64,000 nucleotides of DNA from Verrucomicrobiota bacterium (GTDB lineage: Bacteria > Verrucomicrobiota > Verrucomicrobiia > Verrucomicrobiales > DEV007), in contig JAGWVU010000011.1 in assembly GCA_018970725.1 (NCBI GenBank), positions 1 to 64,000 on the forward strand. The letters run 5' to 3'. The translations under genes and the position numbers were made by a program. The notes under the pieces were generated by a model. That model was not told the DNA's origin. It saw only the letters and a list, made by a program, of their open reading frames with translations, and did not search any database. Numbering within the stretch: position 1 is the first letter of the stretch; each line of letters opens with the position of its first letter. This document shows, one piece after another, positions 53,258 through 61,884 of the stretch.

Positions 53258-54951
53258 GGCTCTTCGCCCCGGCCTTCCTCGCGGCGGCTGCGGTCTTGCC
53301 GGCCGCGGAGCGGACCGCGTTCGTCAACGGCCACATCCTGACGGTCGATCCCCAATTCCGGATCCGCTCCTCCCTCGTGATCGAGGGGGAACGGATCATT
53401 GCCACGGACGACCCCAAGGCCGTGGACTCCGCCGCCAAGGTGATCGACCTCGCCGGAGCCACCGTTCTTCCGGGGTTAATCGACTCCCATGTCCACGCCA
53501 CGGGAGCGTCGACCTACGAGTTCGATCATCAGATCCCGGAGATGGAAACGATCGAAAGCGTTCTGGCCTATATCCGCCAACGCGCCAAGGTGGTTCCCGA
53601 GGGCGAGTGGATCAATCTGAACCAAGTCTTCATCACCCGGCTGCGCGAACAGCGCTTTCCCACCCGTCAGGAACTCGACACCGCCGCTCCCCAGCACCCG
53701 GTGGCCTTCCGCACCGGGCCTGACGCCGCCCTGAATTCCCTCGCCCTGCAACTCAGCGGGATCGACCGGAACTTTCAAATTACCGATGGACTCCCCGGCA
53801 AAATCGAACGGGACGCCTCCGGAGAACCGACCGGCATCATTCGCGCCGGTGGCCGGCTCATCAAATCCCGGTCCGGCGCCAAGTCCCCGGACTTTGCCAC
53901 CCAGGTGGACCGGCTCGCCGAATTGCTCGCGGATTACAACAAGGCGGGCATCACCAGCATCGCCGACCGCAACGCCTCGGACGGCGGCGTCGCCCTCTAC
54001 AAGGCGCTGCGCGACCGCTCCCGCCTCACCTGCCGGGTCTATCTCTACTACGGAGTCAACGCCCAGTCTCCCGAAGACGAGGCCTTGGCCGCGATCGCCA
54101 AAGCGGCGGACCATCCGCTTCATGCCTACGATCCCTGGCTCTGGCTGCGCGGCATCAAGATCTTCCTCGATGGCGGCATGCTCACCGGCAGCGCCTACAT
54201 GAACAAACCTTGGGGCGTCTCCCCTGCTTACGGGATCGATGACCCCGCCTACCGGGGCATGCGGTATATTGAACCGGACAAACTCTACCGCCTCGCGAAA
54301 GCGGCACTTTCCCGGGAACTCCAGTTCACCGCGCACTCCGTCGGCGACGGTGCCGTGGAAACCCTCGTGGATACCTATGCCCGGATCGCCGAAAACGATT
54401 TCCCCGTTCGGGAGGCCCGCCCATGCGTGACCCATTGCAATTTCATGTCGGCCCGGGCCATCGACCTCATGGCCACCCATGGCATCGTGGCGGATTTGCA
54501 ACCGGTCTGGCTTTTCCTGGACGGCAAAACGCTCCTCAAACAGTTCGGTGAGGACCGTCTCACCTGGTTCCAACCCTATCACACCCTCTTTGCAAAAGGC
54601 GTGAAGGTCGGGGGAGGCTCGGATCATATGCAGAAGATCGGCGGGATGCGCTCGGTCAACCCTTACAACCCTTTTCTCGGCATCTGGACCACCCTGACCC
54701 GCGTCCCCCGCTGGCAGGCGGGCGCTTTGCATCCGGAACAGGTCATCAGCCGCGAACAAGCGATCATCCTCTACACCATCAACAACGCCTGGCTCAGCTT
54801 CGAGGAAAAAGAAAAAGGGTCCCTTGAAGCCGGCAAACTGGCGGACTTCATCGTCATCGACCGGGACATCCTCACCTGCCCGGTCGACGCCATCCGCGAG
54901 ATCCAGGTGAAGGAAACCTGGGTCGGCGGCCGGAAAGTTCATCCGCGTTGA
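53254..54951 (+). CDS. Exported amidohydrolase (YtcJ-like)
   Basis: 565 residues with signal peptide (LFAPAFLAAAAVLPAAE). Amidohydrolase-3 features: ATVLPGLIDSHVHATG with the HxH metal pair, IKIFLDGGMLTGSAYMNKPW, FTAHSVGDGAVETLVDTYAR, GGGSDHMQ near the C-terminus, and KLADFIVIDRDIL. Hydrolyses amide or related bonds; substrate unknown. Coupled to the DUF1501 gene, last of the three-gene unit. Confidence 0.9.
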   Translation: MRLFAPAFLAAAAVLPAAERTAFVNGHILTVDPQFRIRSSLVIEGERIIATDDPKAVDSAAKVIDLAGATVLPGLIDSHVHATGASTYEFDHQIPEMETIESVLAYIRQRAKVVPEGEWINLNQVFITRLREQRFPTRQELDTAAPQHPVAFRTGPDAALNSLALQLSGIDRNFQITDGLPGKIERDASGEPTGIIRAGGRLIKSRSGAKSPDFATQVDRLAELLADYNKAGITSIADRNASDGGVALYKALRDRSRLTCRVYLYYGVNAQSPEDEALAAIAKAADHPLHAYDPWLWLRGIKIFLDGGMLTGSAYMNKPWGVSPAYGIDDPAYRGMRYIEPDKLYRLAKAALSRELQFTAHSVGDGAVETLVDTYARIAENDFPVREARPCVTHCNFMSARAIDLMATHGIVADLQPVWLFLDGKTLLKQFGEDRLTWFQPYHTLFAKGVKVGGGSDHMQKIGGMRSVNPYNPFLGIWTTLTRVPRWQAGALHPEQVISREQAIILYTINNAWLSFEEKEKGSLEAGKLADFIVIDRDILTCPVDAIREIQVKETWVGGRKVHPR

Positions 54952-55067
54952 CACGGGTCACGCCGGGACGCTGAGGCCTGACCTTGCGGTGGGAGGGAAC
55001 GACGGCTCCTTCCCGTGAATCGGCATGGCAAACCGCCGGGTGCTTCCTTTTGTATTTCTTAATTCAC

Positions 55068-55128
55068 TTGACTGGAAATCTGAAATGGAGTGAATTCAGC
55101 CGCAGGCATTTCTAACACCCTGTTAGAA
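55068..55128 (+). promoter_or_regulatory. Promoter with perfect 19-bp operator palindrome
   Basis: TTGACT (55068-55073), 17 bp, TGAATT (55091-55096). Downstream at 55110-55128 lies ttctaacaccctgttagaa, an 8-bp perfect inverted repeat with 3-bp spacer, placed at about +8 to +26. A second pair, aattcact (55061-55068) and agtgaatt (55089-55096), embraces the promoter itself. The stretch is much more AT-rich than its surroundings. It probably drives the two genes that follow and is controlled by an unknown dimeric repressor. Confidence 0.6.
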
Positions 55129-55205
55129 TGATGCATTTCACCCGTAGTTCCTGACAAGACCAGCCTGCCCCCCTTCATCCCTTAACCCAACACACCTTGA
55201 GTCTA

Positions 55206-55979
55206 ATGAAGACACATCGATTCACCACCCTGCTCCGAAGCCTTGGCCTCGGAAGCCTCCTCCTCCTCACCGGACAAGCGGAGGCCCGTCTCATTGGCGG
55301 CTTCGTCGACAGGGCCGAAAGCCGGTTTGTTCGCAACGTCTGGAATTTCATCAAGGAGTTCCAAACCTACCAAACCGTGGGTTCGCAATCGTGGAAATAC
55401 AGCCTGTATTACTACATGGAGCCTTACATGTTCACGACGGCCAATGACAGCTGGACCGACTCGATGGATTTCATCTTTTGCTCCGGCCACGGCAACACCT
55501 ATTACCTCCAAACCAACCAGTCCACCGGAGCGGGAGTCGATTTTGCCTCTGCCATGGCTTCCGGAGATGGATTGGGAGACTCGAACGCGGAGTATCTTGT
55601 CATCGAATCCTGCCTGACGGTCGCCTCACTGGCGGAAACCTCGGATCCTTGGTCGGAGTGGGTGACGGATACCTTGAAGGGATTGCATCAAATCGTCGGT
55701 TTCCGGACGGTCAGCTATTCGGACAACGGCATCCCGAATCGCTACGCGCGCAAGCTGAAGGCCGGAGGTTGCGTCTGGCAATCTTGGTTCGATTCGGTCA
55801 ACGAGGAGAGGTCCTTCGTGTATGGAAGCTTTTACCCGGGAATGGCCAGCGCCATCTTCTACGACGGCACCCGCTACGAAACCCTCGGCTCTTCCGGATA
55901 TCCAGACCCCAGAGGCTGGGGTGGAGTCAATCTCGGAAGGGATTGGGGATCCATCTGGAACTGGTATCAATACGAGTGA
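55206..55979 (+). CDS. Exported DUF6345 protein with caspase-like (clan CD) signature
   Basis: 257 residues from the ATG at 55206. Signal peptide ending LLLTGQAEA. Two hydrophobic strands each end in a candidate catalytic residue: MDFIFCSGHG (His95) and YLVIESC (Cys136). This hydrophobic-block/HG and hydrophobic-block/xxC layout is the hallmark of clan CD cysteine peptidases (caspases, gingipains). The rest (ASAIFYDGTRYETLG, GRDWGSIWNWYQY) fits DUF6345. Peptidase activity is a prediction. Followed after 41 nt by a propeptide-like partner. Confidence 0.7.
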   Translation: MKTHRFTTLLRSLGLGSLLLLTGQAEARLIGGFVDRAESRFVRNVWNFIKEFQTYQTVGSQSWKYSLYYYMEPYMFTTANDSWTDSMDFIFCSGHGNTYYLQTNQSTGAGVDFASAMASGDGLGDSNAEYLVIESCLTVASLAETSDPWSEWVTDTLKGLHQIVGFRTVSYSDNGIPNRYARKLKAGGCVWQSWFDSVNEERSFVYGSFYPGMASAIFYDGTRYETLGSSGYPDPRGWGGVNLGRDWGSIWNWYQYE

Positions 55980-56020
55980 TTCGCAGAAACCACCTTTTGA
56001 AAGCTTATCCTCATCATCCC

Positions 56021-57097
56021 ATGAACAAGTTCATTGCAACCTACCAAGGACACCTTGGAAAAGCCGCGTGTATCGCGGCGCTCGCCTCCGTGCACCCGGT
56101 CAGCGCGGTCGAATTGCCGACTCTGCCGGACAACTTTCATGTCGTTTACAGGCTCAGTCCCTCCACGCCGGCGCCCAAGGCTGAAGTAGATCTTCTCCTC
56201 GGGCTCGCGGGCCTCCCCAGCCCTCAAGGACTCGGCCAAACCGTCGGCGTCACGGCCACCGTGAGCCGGATTTTCGGCAAGGAGCAATTCGTGGTCAATC
56301 CTTTGCGACCGACCAACTTTTTCAGTTTGGACCAATCCAACAGGGCCATGTCGTTCAGCCGCGATCTCAAGCGCTACGAAGGCGACTTCGAGCCCGTCCT
56401 GCCGGATGAGGACGAGGCCGAGCAGATCGCCAAGGAATACCTTACCGAAAATGAGTTGATGCCGGAACTTCGACAGGAAGAAGCGATGGTCACAGCTGCA
56501 GTCCAAACCGTCGCCGGTGCCCGCCCCGCGGTGAAGGGTCGGGCCCCAGGGAAAGACGACCAACCGGTGGCCTTCGACAAGCTCAAGGTCCTTACCTTCA
56601 CCCGGAAAATCAACGGGTTGCCCGTTGTCGGTCCCGGCTCGAAGATCGTCGTGACCCTCGGCGACGGAGGAGACGTGGAAGGCCTGATCCACCGTTGGCG
56701 CTCCTTCACCCCTCCCGTCACGACTGCCGCCAAGTCGGCGCGGAGTTCCACCAAGGCCACGACGCGCCTTCCGGAAACGATCACCCCTCAAGCCGCCTTG
56801 ACCGGGATGAAGGCCCGCTTGGCCACGCAGTTCCCCAACAAGTCGGATGCCCAACGGGAGGCGATGATTCAGGACATGGACCTGGCCTACTACGATAGCA
56901 ACGTTGGTGCGATCCAACCGGTTTATGTCTTCCGATTGGATCTGGGCTCGAACATCGCCGGTCCCTCTCCCACGACCGGCCCCCGGGAAGATTATGTGAC
57001 CTTCGCCCCCTATCTCAAGGTCGCGCCTGAAGCCATTTACGTGTTCGGCGATCTGCCGAACAGCCCGGCTCCAAGGGCCCAGACTCAGCCCAACTGA
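56021..57097 (+). CDS. Exported propeptide/PepSY-like partner of the DUF6345 protein
   Basis: 358 residues from the ATG at 56021. N-terminal signal (CIAALASVHPVSAVELP). The centre has AEQIAKEYLTENELMPELRQ and LKVLTFTRKINGLPVVGPGS followed by KIVVTLGDGGDVEGLIHRW, the pattern of FTP/PepSY-type protease propeptides. In DUF6345 proteins as I know them, such a region can precede the caspase-like domain in one chain; here it is a separate gene. It may chaperone or inhibit the neighbour. Inference from position and motif. Confidence 0.6.
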   Translation: MNKFIATYQGHLGKAACIAALASVHPVSAVELPTLPDNFHVVYRLSPSTPAPKAEVDLLLGLAGLPSPQGLGQTVGVTATVSRIFGKEQFVVNPLRPTNFFSLDQSNRAMSFSRDLKRYEGDFEPVLPDEDEAEQIAKEYLTENELMPELRQEEAMVTAAVQTVAGARPAVKGRAPGKDDQPVAFDKLKVLTFTRKINGLPVVGPGSKIVVTLGDGGDVEGLIHRWRSFTPPVTTAAKSARSSTKATTRLPETITPQAALTGMKARLATQFPNKSDAQREAMIQDMDLAYYDSNVGAIQPVYVFRLDLGSNIAGPSPTTGPREDYVTFAPYLKVAPEAIYVFGDLPNSPAPRAQTQPN

Positions 57098-57121
57098 GGC
57101 GCTTCGTTCTCTTCGTTGCCC

Positions 57122-57150
57122 CTCCCCGCCGGTCCTTTTCCGGCGGGGAG
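57122..57150 (+). terminator. Hairpin terminator after the DUF6345 pair
   Basis: Perfect 11-bp stem ctccccgccgg / ccggcggggag with loop tcctttt. Only a weak T-run follows, so termination may be partial. Confidence 0.55.
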
Positions 57151-57201
57151 TAAGGCCTTTCTTCGGGCCGGCAGGACTTCCTCCTCACCACCGCGCACCC
57201 G

Positions 57202-57897
57202 ATGCCTTCCGCCGCCCGCCTCTTGGCGCTTCTCACTTTTGTAGCGCTCGCCGTTCTGGCGGTCTTTCTGGCAGGGCGGCCCCCCTCAAGCCCCAGGACC
57301 GCTTCCGACCCCGCCCCTGACTCCCCGAAAGGACCGGTCGCCGCCCGCCCGGAAGGGCAAGCCACCCCGCTTCAGTCCTCCCCAGTCTCCACCCTCGGTG
57401 GTGGGAACATTCCGGAGGGAGGCGAGGATCTCCTAGGAGCCCAACGGTTGGATCTCGAAGAAGCAAGGAATGCCCGGGAATTCCAGTCCCTCTTGGCGCA
57501 GTTGCACGACCCCGCCCCGGAAAAGCGCTCGACCGCTGCGGAACTCTTGGCTGCTTACCCCAATCCGTCAACGGAGACCGCCCTCCTGCGCGTTTTGCAG
57601 ACCGACCCCCAGCCTAACGTCCGACAGGCTTCGCTGCGGTCCCTGGCCGCTTTCGAGTCTCCCTCGGACGCGATCTGGCGCAGCCTTCTGGCCTCCCTGA
57701 CCGATCCTAGCTCCGATGTGCAAAGCGTTGCGGTTGAGGTTCTTCGCGCGTTCCTCAATTCCATGGAGGGAACGGATCCCCGGATGGCTTGGGTCCGGCG
57801 TGAAGTTCAATCGCTCAAAGCTTCCCCCCGGATCGCCGAATCCACACTTGGAACTTTACAGACGGTGTTTCACGGTGAAGAGGCTTCCGGCCAATGA
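57202..57897 (+). CDS. Membrane-anchored HEAT-repeat protein
   Basis: 231 residues. One N-terminal helix (LLALLTFVALAVLAVFLAG), a Pro/Ser linker, then HEAT repeats (EKRSTAAELLAAYPNPSTE; QPNVRQASLRSLAAFESPSD; SDVQSVAVEVLRAFLNSM). A scaffold in the envelope; partner unknown. Same strand as the GT2 gene 20 nt on. Confidence 0.72.
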   Translation: MPSAARLLALLTFVALAVLAVFLAGRPPSSPRTASDPAPDSPKGPVAARPEGQATPLQSSPVSTLGGGNIPEGGEDLLGAQRLDLEEARNAREFQSLLAQLHDPAPEKRSTAAELLAAYPNPSTETALLRVLQTDPQPNVRQASLRSLAAFESPSDAIWRSLLASLTDPSSDVQSVAVEVLRAFLNSMEGTDPRMAWVRREVQSLKASPRIAESTLGTLQTVFHGEEASGQ

Positions 57898-57917
57898 GCC
57901 GCCGCCCTTCCTGATCC

Positions 57918-59045
57918 ATGCACCTTTCCTTCGTGTTTCCGTGCCTCAATGAGGAGGCCACCCTCGCCGGTTGCATCCGGGCCGTGAAGCAGTCCCTCGA
58001 GGCGGCCGGGGCGCATCTTGACTACGAAATCGTGGTCGCAGACAACGGGAGCATCGATCGCTCCCGCGAGATCGCTGAATCCGAAGGGGCCCGGGTGGTT
58101 CCTGTCGCCACCCGCGGCTATGGCGCCGCCTTGCGGGGCGGCATCGAATCCGCCCGTGGAACTTACGTGATCTTCGCGGACGCGGACAGCACCTATCTCT
58201 ACGAGGATACCCTCCGCCTCTATCGCAAAGCGGTGGAAGCGGACGCCGACATGGCGATCGCCTCACGGATGACCGGAAAAATCGAGCGCGGTGCCATGCC
58301 CCCCTTGCACCGCCACCTCGGGACGCCGGTCCTGACGACCTTGATCAACGCCCTCTTCGGGGGGCGCCTCACGGATTGCAACTCCGGGTTCCGCTGCATC
58401 CGCAAATCTGCCTACGAAACCTGGGCGATCCGCTCGAACGGGATGGAATTCGCCTCGGAACTGCTCATCAAAGCCCTCAAACATCGCGCCCGGACCGTCG
58501 AAATTTCTTCCGGACTGCGTCGAGGACCGGAAGGACGGGTCGCCCACCTGAGAACCTGGCGGGACGGCATGCGGCACCTCCTTTTCATCCTCTCCGAACG
58601 TCCCCGTTTGTTTGAGGTGAGCGGTCTTCTCCTGCTTTTGGTGGCCAGCCTGCTCCAAGCCATCGCCCTGATCGTGGGCCCCACCAAGGTGGGCGGATTG
58701 AATATCTTCGACCTGCACACCAAAGCCCTCCTTTTGCTTGCCGCACTGACCGGGTTGCAAGCCTATCTCTTTGCCTGCATGCTGTTCCTCAAACAGAGGG
58801 AAAAACCCCTTCCGATCACCCGGCGATCCATCGAAATCGACGAGGCCAGTCTCTTCTTCCTCCTCATCGGGATCGTGGGCACGGAAGCCGTTCTGGTGGG
58901 GGCGGTCCTCGCCAACTGGGCCTCCAACAATTTCGCCAATCTCGACCTGGCACAGGTCAGCTTCGGAGTCATTCACTTCCTCAGCGTCCCCGGGATGCTG
59001 GCGGTGGGTCTCCTCGCCCTTCACGTTTTCAAGAAGAGCGATTGA
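57918..59045 (+). CDS. Family 2 glycosyltransferase, membrane-bound
   Basis: 375 residues. LSFVFPCLNEEATLAGCIRA, then EIVVADNGSIDRSREIAE and VIFADADST (the DxD type metal site) give a GT-A catalytic domain. TDCNSGFRCIRKSAYETW is also typical. Four hydrophobic segments occupy the last ~140 residues. Resembles polyprenyl-phosphate sugar synthases, which supply lipid-linked sugars to GT39-like enzymes; a GT39 gene lies nearby (60241). Confidence 0.87.
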   Translation: MHLSFVFPCLNEEATLAGCIRAVKQSLEAAGAHLDYEIVVADNGSIDRSREIAESEGARVVPVATRGYGAALRGGIESARGTYVIFADADSTYLYEDTLRLYRKAVEADADMAIASRMTGKIERGAMPPLHRHLGTPVLTTLINALFGGRLTDCNSGFRCIRKSAYETWAIRSNGMEFASELLIKALKHRARTVEISSGLRRGPEGRVAHLRTWRDGMRHLLFILSERPRLFEVSGLLLLLVASLLQAIALIVGPTKVGGLNIFDLHTKALLLLAALTGLQAYLFACMLFLKQREKPLPITRRSIEIDEASLFFLLIGIVGTEAVLVGAVLANWASNNFANLDLAQVSFGVIHFLSVPGMLAVGLLALHVFKKSD

Positions 59046-59053
59046 GCCTCCCC

Positions 59054-59737
59054 TCACTTTCGCGCCAGAACCAGATACTGTCCCCCCAAGGGGAGTTTGA
59101 CCAGGCCGCGCTCGAGGAAGCGGAAGGCGCTCAAAAAACGCGGAAAATAAAAGAGGAAATCACTTCCCAGCGGAGTGAACCCGGCCGTGCCCAGCATTCT
59201 CCGGGCTTCCCCGGGCCAGATCACGATGGCATCCGCATCGAAAGGCACCCGGCTCATGGCCCATCGGGTCCCGGGATTCCAAGGATTGTTCTCCCAAAAC
59301 GCAAAAATTCCTCCCGGCCGCAACGCCCGGTAAACCTGGGCGAGCGCCCCCGGACGGTCCGCCGGCAGAATATGATGGTAGACCCCGTTGCAAAAAGCGA
59401 GATCGACCGATTCCGGTCTTTCCTCTCCGGGCAGGCAGAAGGAAACCGGGTAACGGCCTGAAAAAGCATCGGAAGCGACTTTCAGCGACTCCGCCGACGG
59501 GTCGGACCCGACCAACTGTTCCACGCCGAGGACATCGAAGAACCAGGGGGTGGCGGTTCCGGTGCCACATCCGAAATCCAGAGCCTGACGCGGCGCGAAC
59601 CCCAACTCACCGAGTCGTTTCCCCAGCCATTTCATGCGTCCCTCCGCGAAGTATTCCTTGTTTTCGCCGCTCAACGACAAGCCCCGGTTCAATTGGGCGT
59701 CATAATCGTTGGCAACTTCGTCGAATTCAGCCTTCAT
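59054..59737 (-). CDS. Class I SAM-dependent methyltransferase
   Basis: 227 residues from the ATG at 59737. QALDFGCGTGTATPWFF is motif I; VDLAFCNGVYHHI, ALRPGGIFAFWENNPWNPGT are later motifs. Acts on an unknown small molecule or lipid. Sits convergent to the GT2 gene and divergent from the next, so it may belong to the glycoconjugate set. Confidence 0.85.
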   Translation of the reverse strand: MKAEFDEVANDYDAQLNRGLSLSGENKEYFAEGRMKWLGKRLGELGFAPRQALDFGCGTGTATPWFFDVLGVEQLVGSDPSAESLKVASDAFSGRYPVSFCLPGEERPESVDLAFCNGVYHHILPADRPGALAQVYRALRPGGIFAFWENNPWNPGTRWAMSRVPFDADAIVIWPGEARRMLGTAGFTPLGSDFLFYFPRFLSAFRFLERGLVKLPLGGQYLVLARK

Positions 59738-59759
59738 GGGGTGCGATGGTTCAACTCCC

Positions 59760-60227
59760 ATGAAAACCGTGCGAAGACAAGCCCTGATTCTGCTCGCCGC
59801 ACTCGCTCCCGCCATGCTTTGCGTCCAGTGTTCCGGGCTCAACGGCTGGGTGCAGGTGAAGAATCCTTTCCAAGAGGAGACCGGGAGTTTCCAGCGGATG
59901 ATGGAAGCCCGGCGGCAGGCGGCGGTCACCAAGCCCCCGATGCGCCCAGAACCTTTGCCCGCTTCCCCAGAGAAGACGACCCCGCCCCGCTACTTCGGTG
60001 ATGACTCCGGAGCCGGCCGAACCCTTGCCCGGAAACCCGGCCCTGACGCCGGGGGCGCAACGCCGGCGCCCCCGGACGAGATCTCCGCCGTGCCCCCGAA
60101 ACCACGGGCGAGCTCCGGTGCCATCTGCTACCGATGCAACGGCAAAGGCTATCAAGTGCAGTTCCGTGCGAATGGGGCGGCCGAGGAGATCCTCTGCCCC
60201 CAGTGCGCTGGCAAGGGCCGACGCTAA
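59760..60227 (+). CDS. Exported protein with a DnaJ-type zinc motif
   Basis: 155 residues from the ATG at 59760. Hydrophobic leader with Cys residues (LILLAALAPAMLCVQCSG), where VQC could be a lipobox. The middle is Pro-rich. The end has ICYRCNGKGYQVQF then LCPQCAGKGRR, i.e. two CxxCxGxG motifs, enough for one zinc site as in half of a DnaJ finger. Exported proteins with this motif are unusual. The ATG begins 22 nt from the divergent methyltransferase start. Confidence 0.65.
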   Translation: MKTVRRQALILLAALAPAMLCVQCSGLNGWVQVKNPFQEETGSFQRMMEARRQAAVTKPPMRPEPLPASPEKTTPPRYFGDDSGAGRTLARKPGPDAGGATPAPPDEISAVPPKPRASSGAICYRCNGKGYQVQFRANGAAEEILCPQCAGKGRR

Positions 60228-60240
60228 AATCCCCGATGGA

Positions 60241-61857
60241 GTGAAGATCGCAAACCTTTTCCCCAGCTCTTGCTGCCAGCCTCGCGCCATCGCCGGGCAG
60301 CTGCTCCTCGTCGCCGGCCTCTTCGCCCTGGTGCTGGCGCTGCAAGCCTCAAACCGCGCCTATACCAGCGATCTCGGCGCCCATTCGGATGAACCGGCCC
60401 ACCTCGTCACCGGGCTCATGATTCGCGATTATCTGGCCGGGCCACTCTGGCGGCTGGAATCCCCGGCCGCCTTTGCGAAGGCCACTTACGAACGCTTTCC
60501 CAAAATTGCCTTGGGTCACTATCCGCCGGTCTTTTACTTGGTGGAAGGAGTCTGGCTGCTGCCTTTCCGCACCCGGACCATGGCCCTGATGCTCTGCGCG
60601 CTGATCACCGCCATCGCCGCCGCCCTGGTCATCCGATTGGCCCTGCCCCTGACCGGCCAGCCCGGCGCCGTTGCCGCCGGGCTGGCCTTCTGCTGGATCC
60701 AACCCGTGCAAACCTACTCGGCCATCATCATGTCCGATCTGATGCTGGTCGCCTGGTGCCTTGCTGCCCTTCTCGCCTGGCGGCGCTTCGACCAGACCCA
60801 CCAGGGAAAGGATGCCCTCTTCTTCGGGGCTTGCGCCACCGCCGCCATCCTGACCAAGGGCTCGGGCATGGCTCTAGCCCTGGTGCCACCGTTGGCCATG
60901 TTGCTGAGCGGTTCCCTGCATCTCCTCAAGCTCCGGGCCCTTTGGTTGGCCCCGCTCCCCGTCCTACTTCTGGCACTGCCTTGGATGGCCGCCACCTCCC
61001 ACATCACCCGGGAAGGAATGACCGGCCAAACCCCGGCGGCCTTTTTCCGGGAGGCCCTGCCGTTTTACCTCCGGGCTTTCCCCGAAACCTTCGGCTGGGC
61101 GGCCACCGCCGGAATCCTTGGAGCCTTCGTCCTGCTCATCATCCGTTGGGCCGGCGGGCAGGGCCCGAACCCCACCCAAGCGCTTCTCTGGTCTCTCCTG
61201 ACCGCTTCCCTCCTTTTGTCTTCCCTCATCCCGGCCGGTCTGGACGGACGCTATCTTCTCCCGGTTTTACCCGGCGTTCTCATCCTCGGCTTGGATGCCC
61301 TCTCATCGCTCATTCCGGCCGGGAAGAGCCTCTCCATCTCACCCGCCGCGCCGTTGGCCTGGGCCAGAGGCGCGGCCATCGCCATGCTTCTGGTCCTTGG
61401 AAAACACGACGCCCCGGACAAATGGATCTCCGGCCCCACGGCCCTGATCCAAAAGGTCGCCGCGACTTCCGCCGGCCGACGGGAACCGCTCCGGCTCCTT
61501 GTCAGTTCCGACGCCAGCGGCGAAGGCTCCTTGATCGCCGCCGCCGCCCTCCGCTCGCCTTACGGTCTGACCGTCTTGCGCGGCACCAAGATCCTTTCCA
61601 CCTCGGATTGGATGGGACGCTCCTACCAGGCGCACTTTGACTCCCGGGAAACGCTGGTCCGTCTCCTTGCGGAGCAGAGAGTGGATTACCTCATCATCGA
61701 CGACGGGGTGGCGCCGACGGCATGGACCCCGCACCATCGGCTCCTCCAGACAATCTTCGCGACCGGAAGTCCGGAAGGCTTCGAACCCGACTTCACGGTT
61801 CCCGCGGAACGGCGTCAGCTGAAAACAACCCTGCGCGCCTTCCGTCTCCGGAAGTAA
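60241..61857 (+). CDS. GT39/PMT-like glycosyltransferase
   Basis: 538 residues from a GTG at 60241 (13 nt after the previous stop); no ATG lies nearby. First periplasmic loop with HSDEPAHLVTGL (the acidic D-E pair of the fold), then about ten membrane helices and a C-terminal soluble domain (LRLLVSSDASGEGSLIAAAA). Transfers sugars from polyprenyl-phosphate donors to lipids or proteins at the periplasmic face. The GT2 gene could make the donor. Confidence 0.82.
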   Translation: MKIANLFPSSCCQPRAIAGQLLLVAGLFALVLALQASNRAYTSDLGAHSDEPAHLVTGLMIRDYLAGPLWRLESPAAFAKATYERFPKIALGHYPPVFYLVEGVWLLPFRTRTMALMLCALITAIAAALVIRLALPLTGQPGAVAAGLAFCWIQPVQTYSAIIMSDLMLVAWCLAALLAWRRFDQTHQGKDALFFGACATAAILTKGSGMALALVPPLAMLLSGSLHLLKLRALWLAPLPVLLLALPWMAATSHITREGMTGQTPAAFFREALPFYLRAFPETFGWAATAGILGAFVLLIIRWAGGQGPNPTQALLWSLLTASLLLSSLIPAGLDGRYLLPVLPGVLILGLDALSSLIPAGKSLSISPAAPLAWARGAAIAMLLVLGKHDAPDKWISGPTALIQKVAATSAGRREPLRLLVSSDASGEGSLIAAAALRSPYGLTVLRGTKILSTSDWMGRSYQAHFDSRETLVRLLAEQRVDYLIIDDGVAPTAWTPHHRLLQTIFATGSPEGFEPDFTVPAERRQLKTTLRAFRLRK

Positions 61858-61884
61858 CCCGGCGGGAGGGGAAGCGACGGTCCG

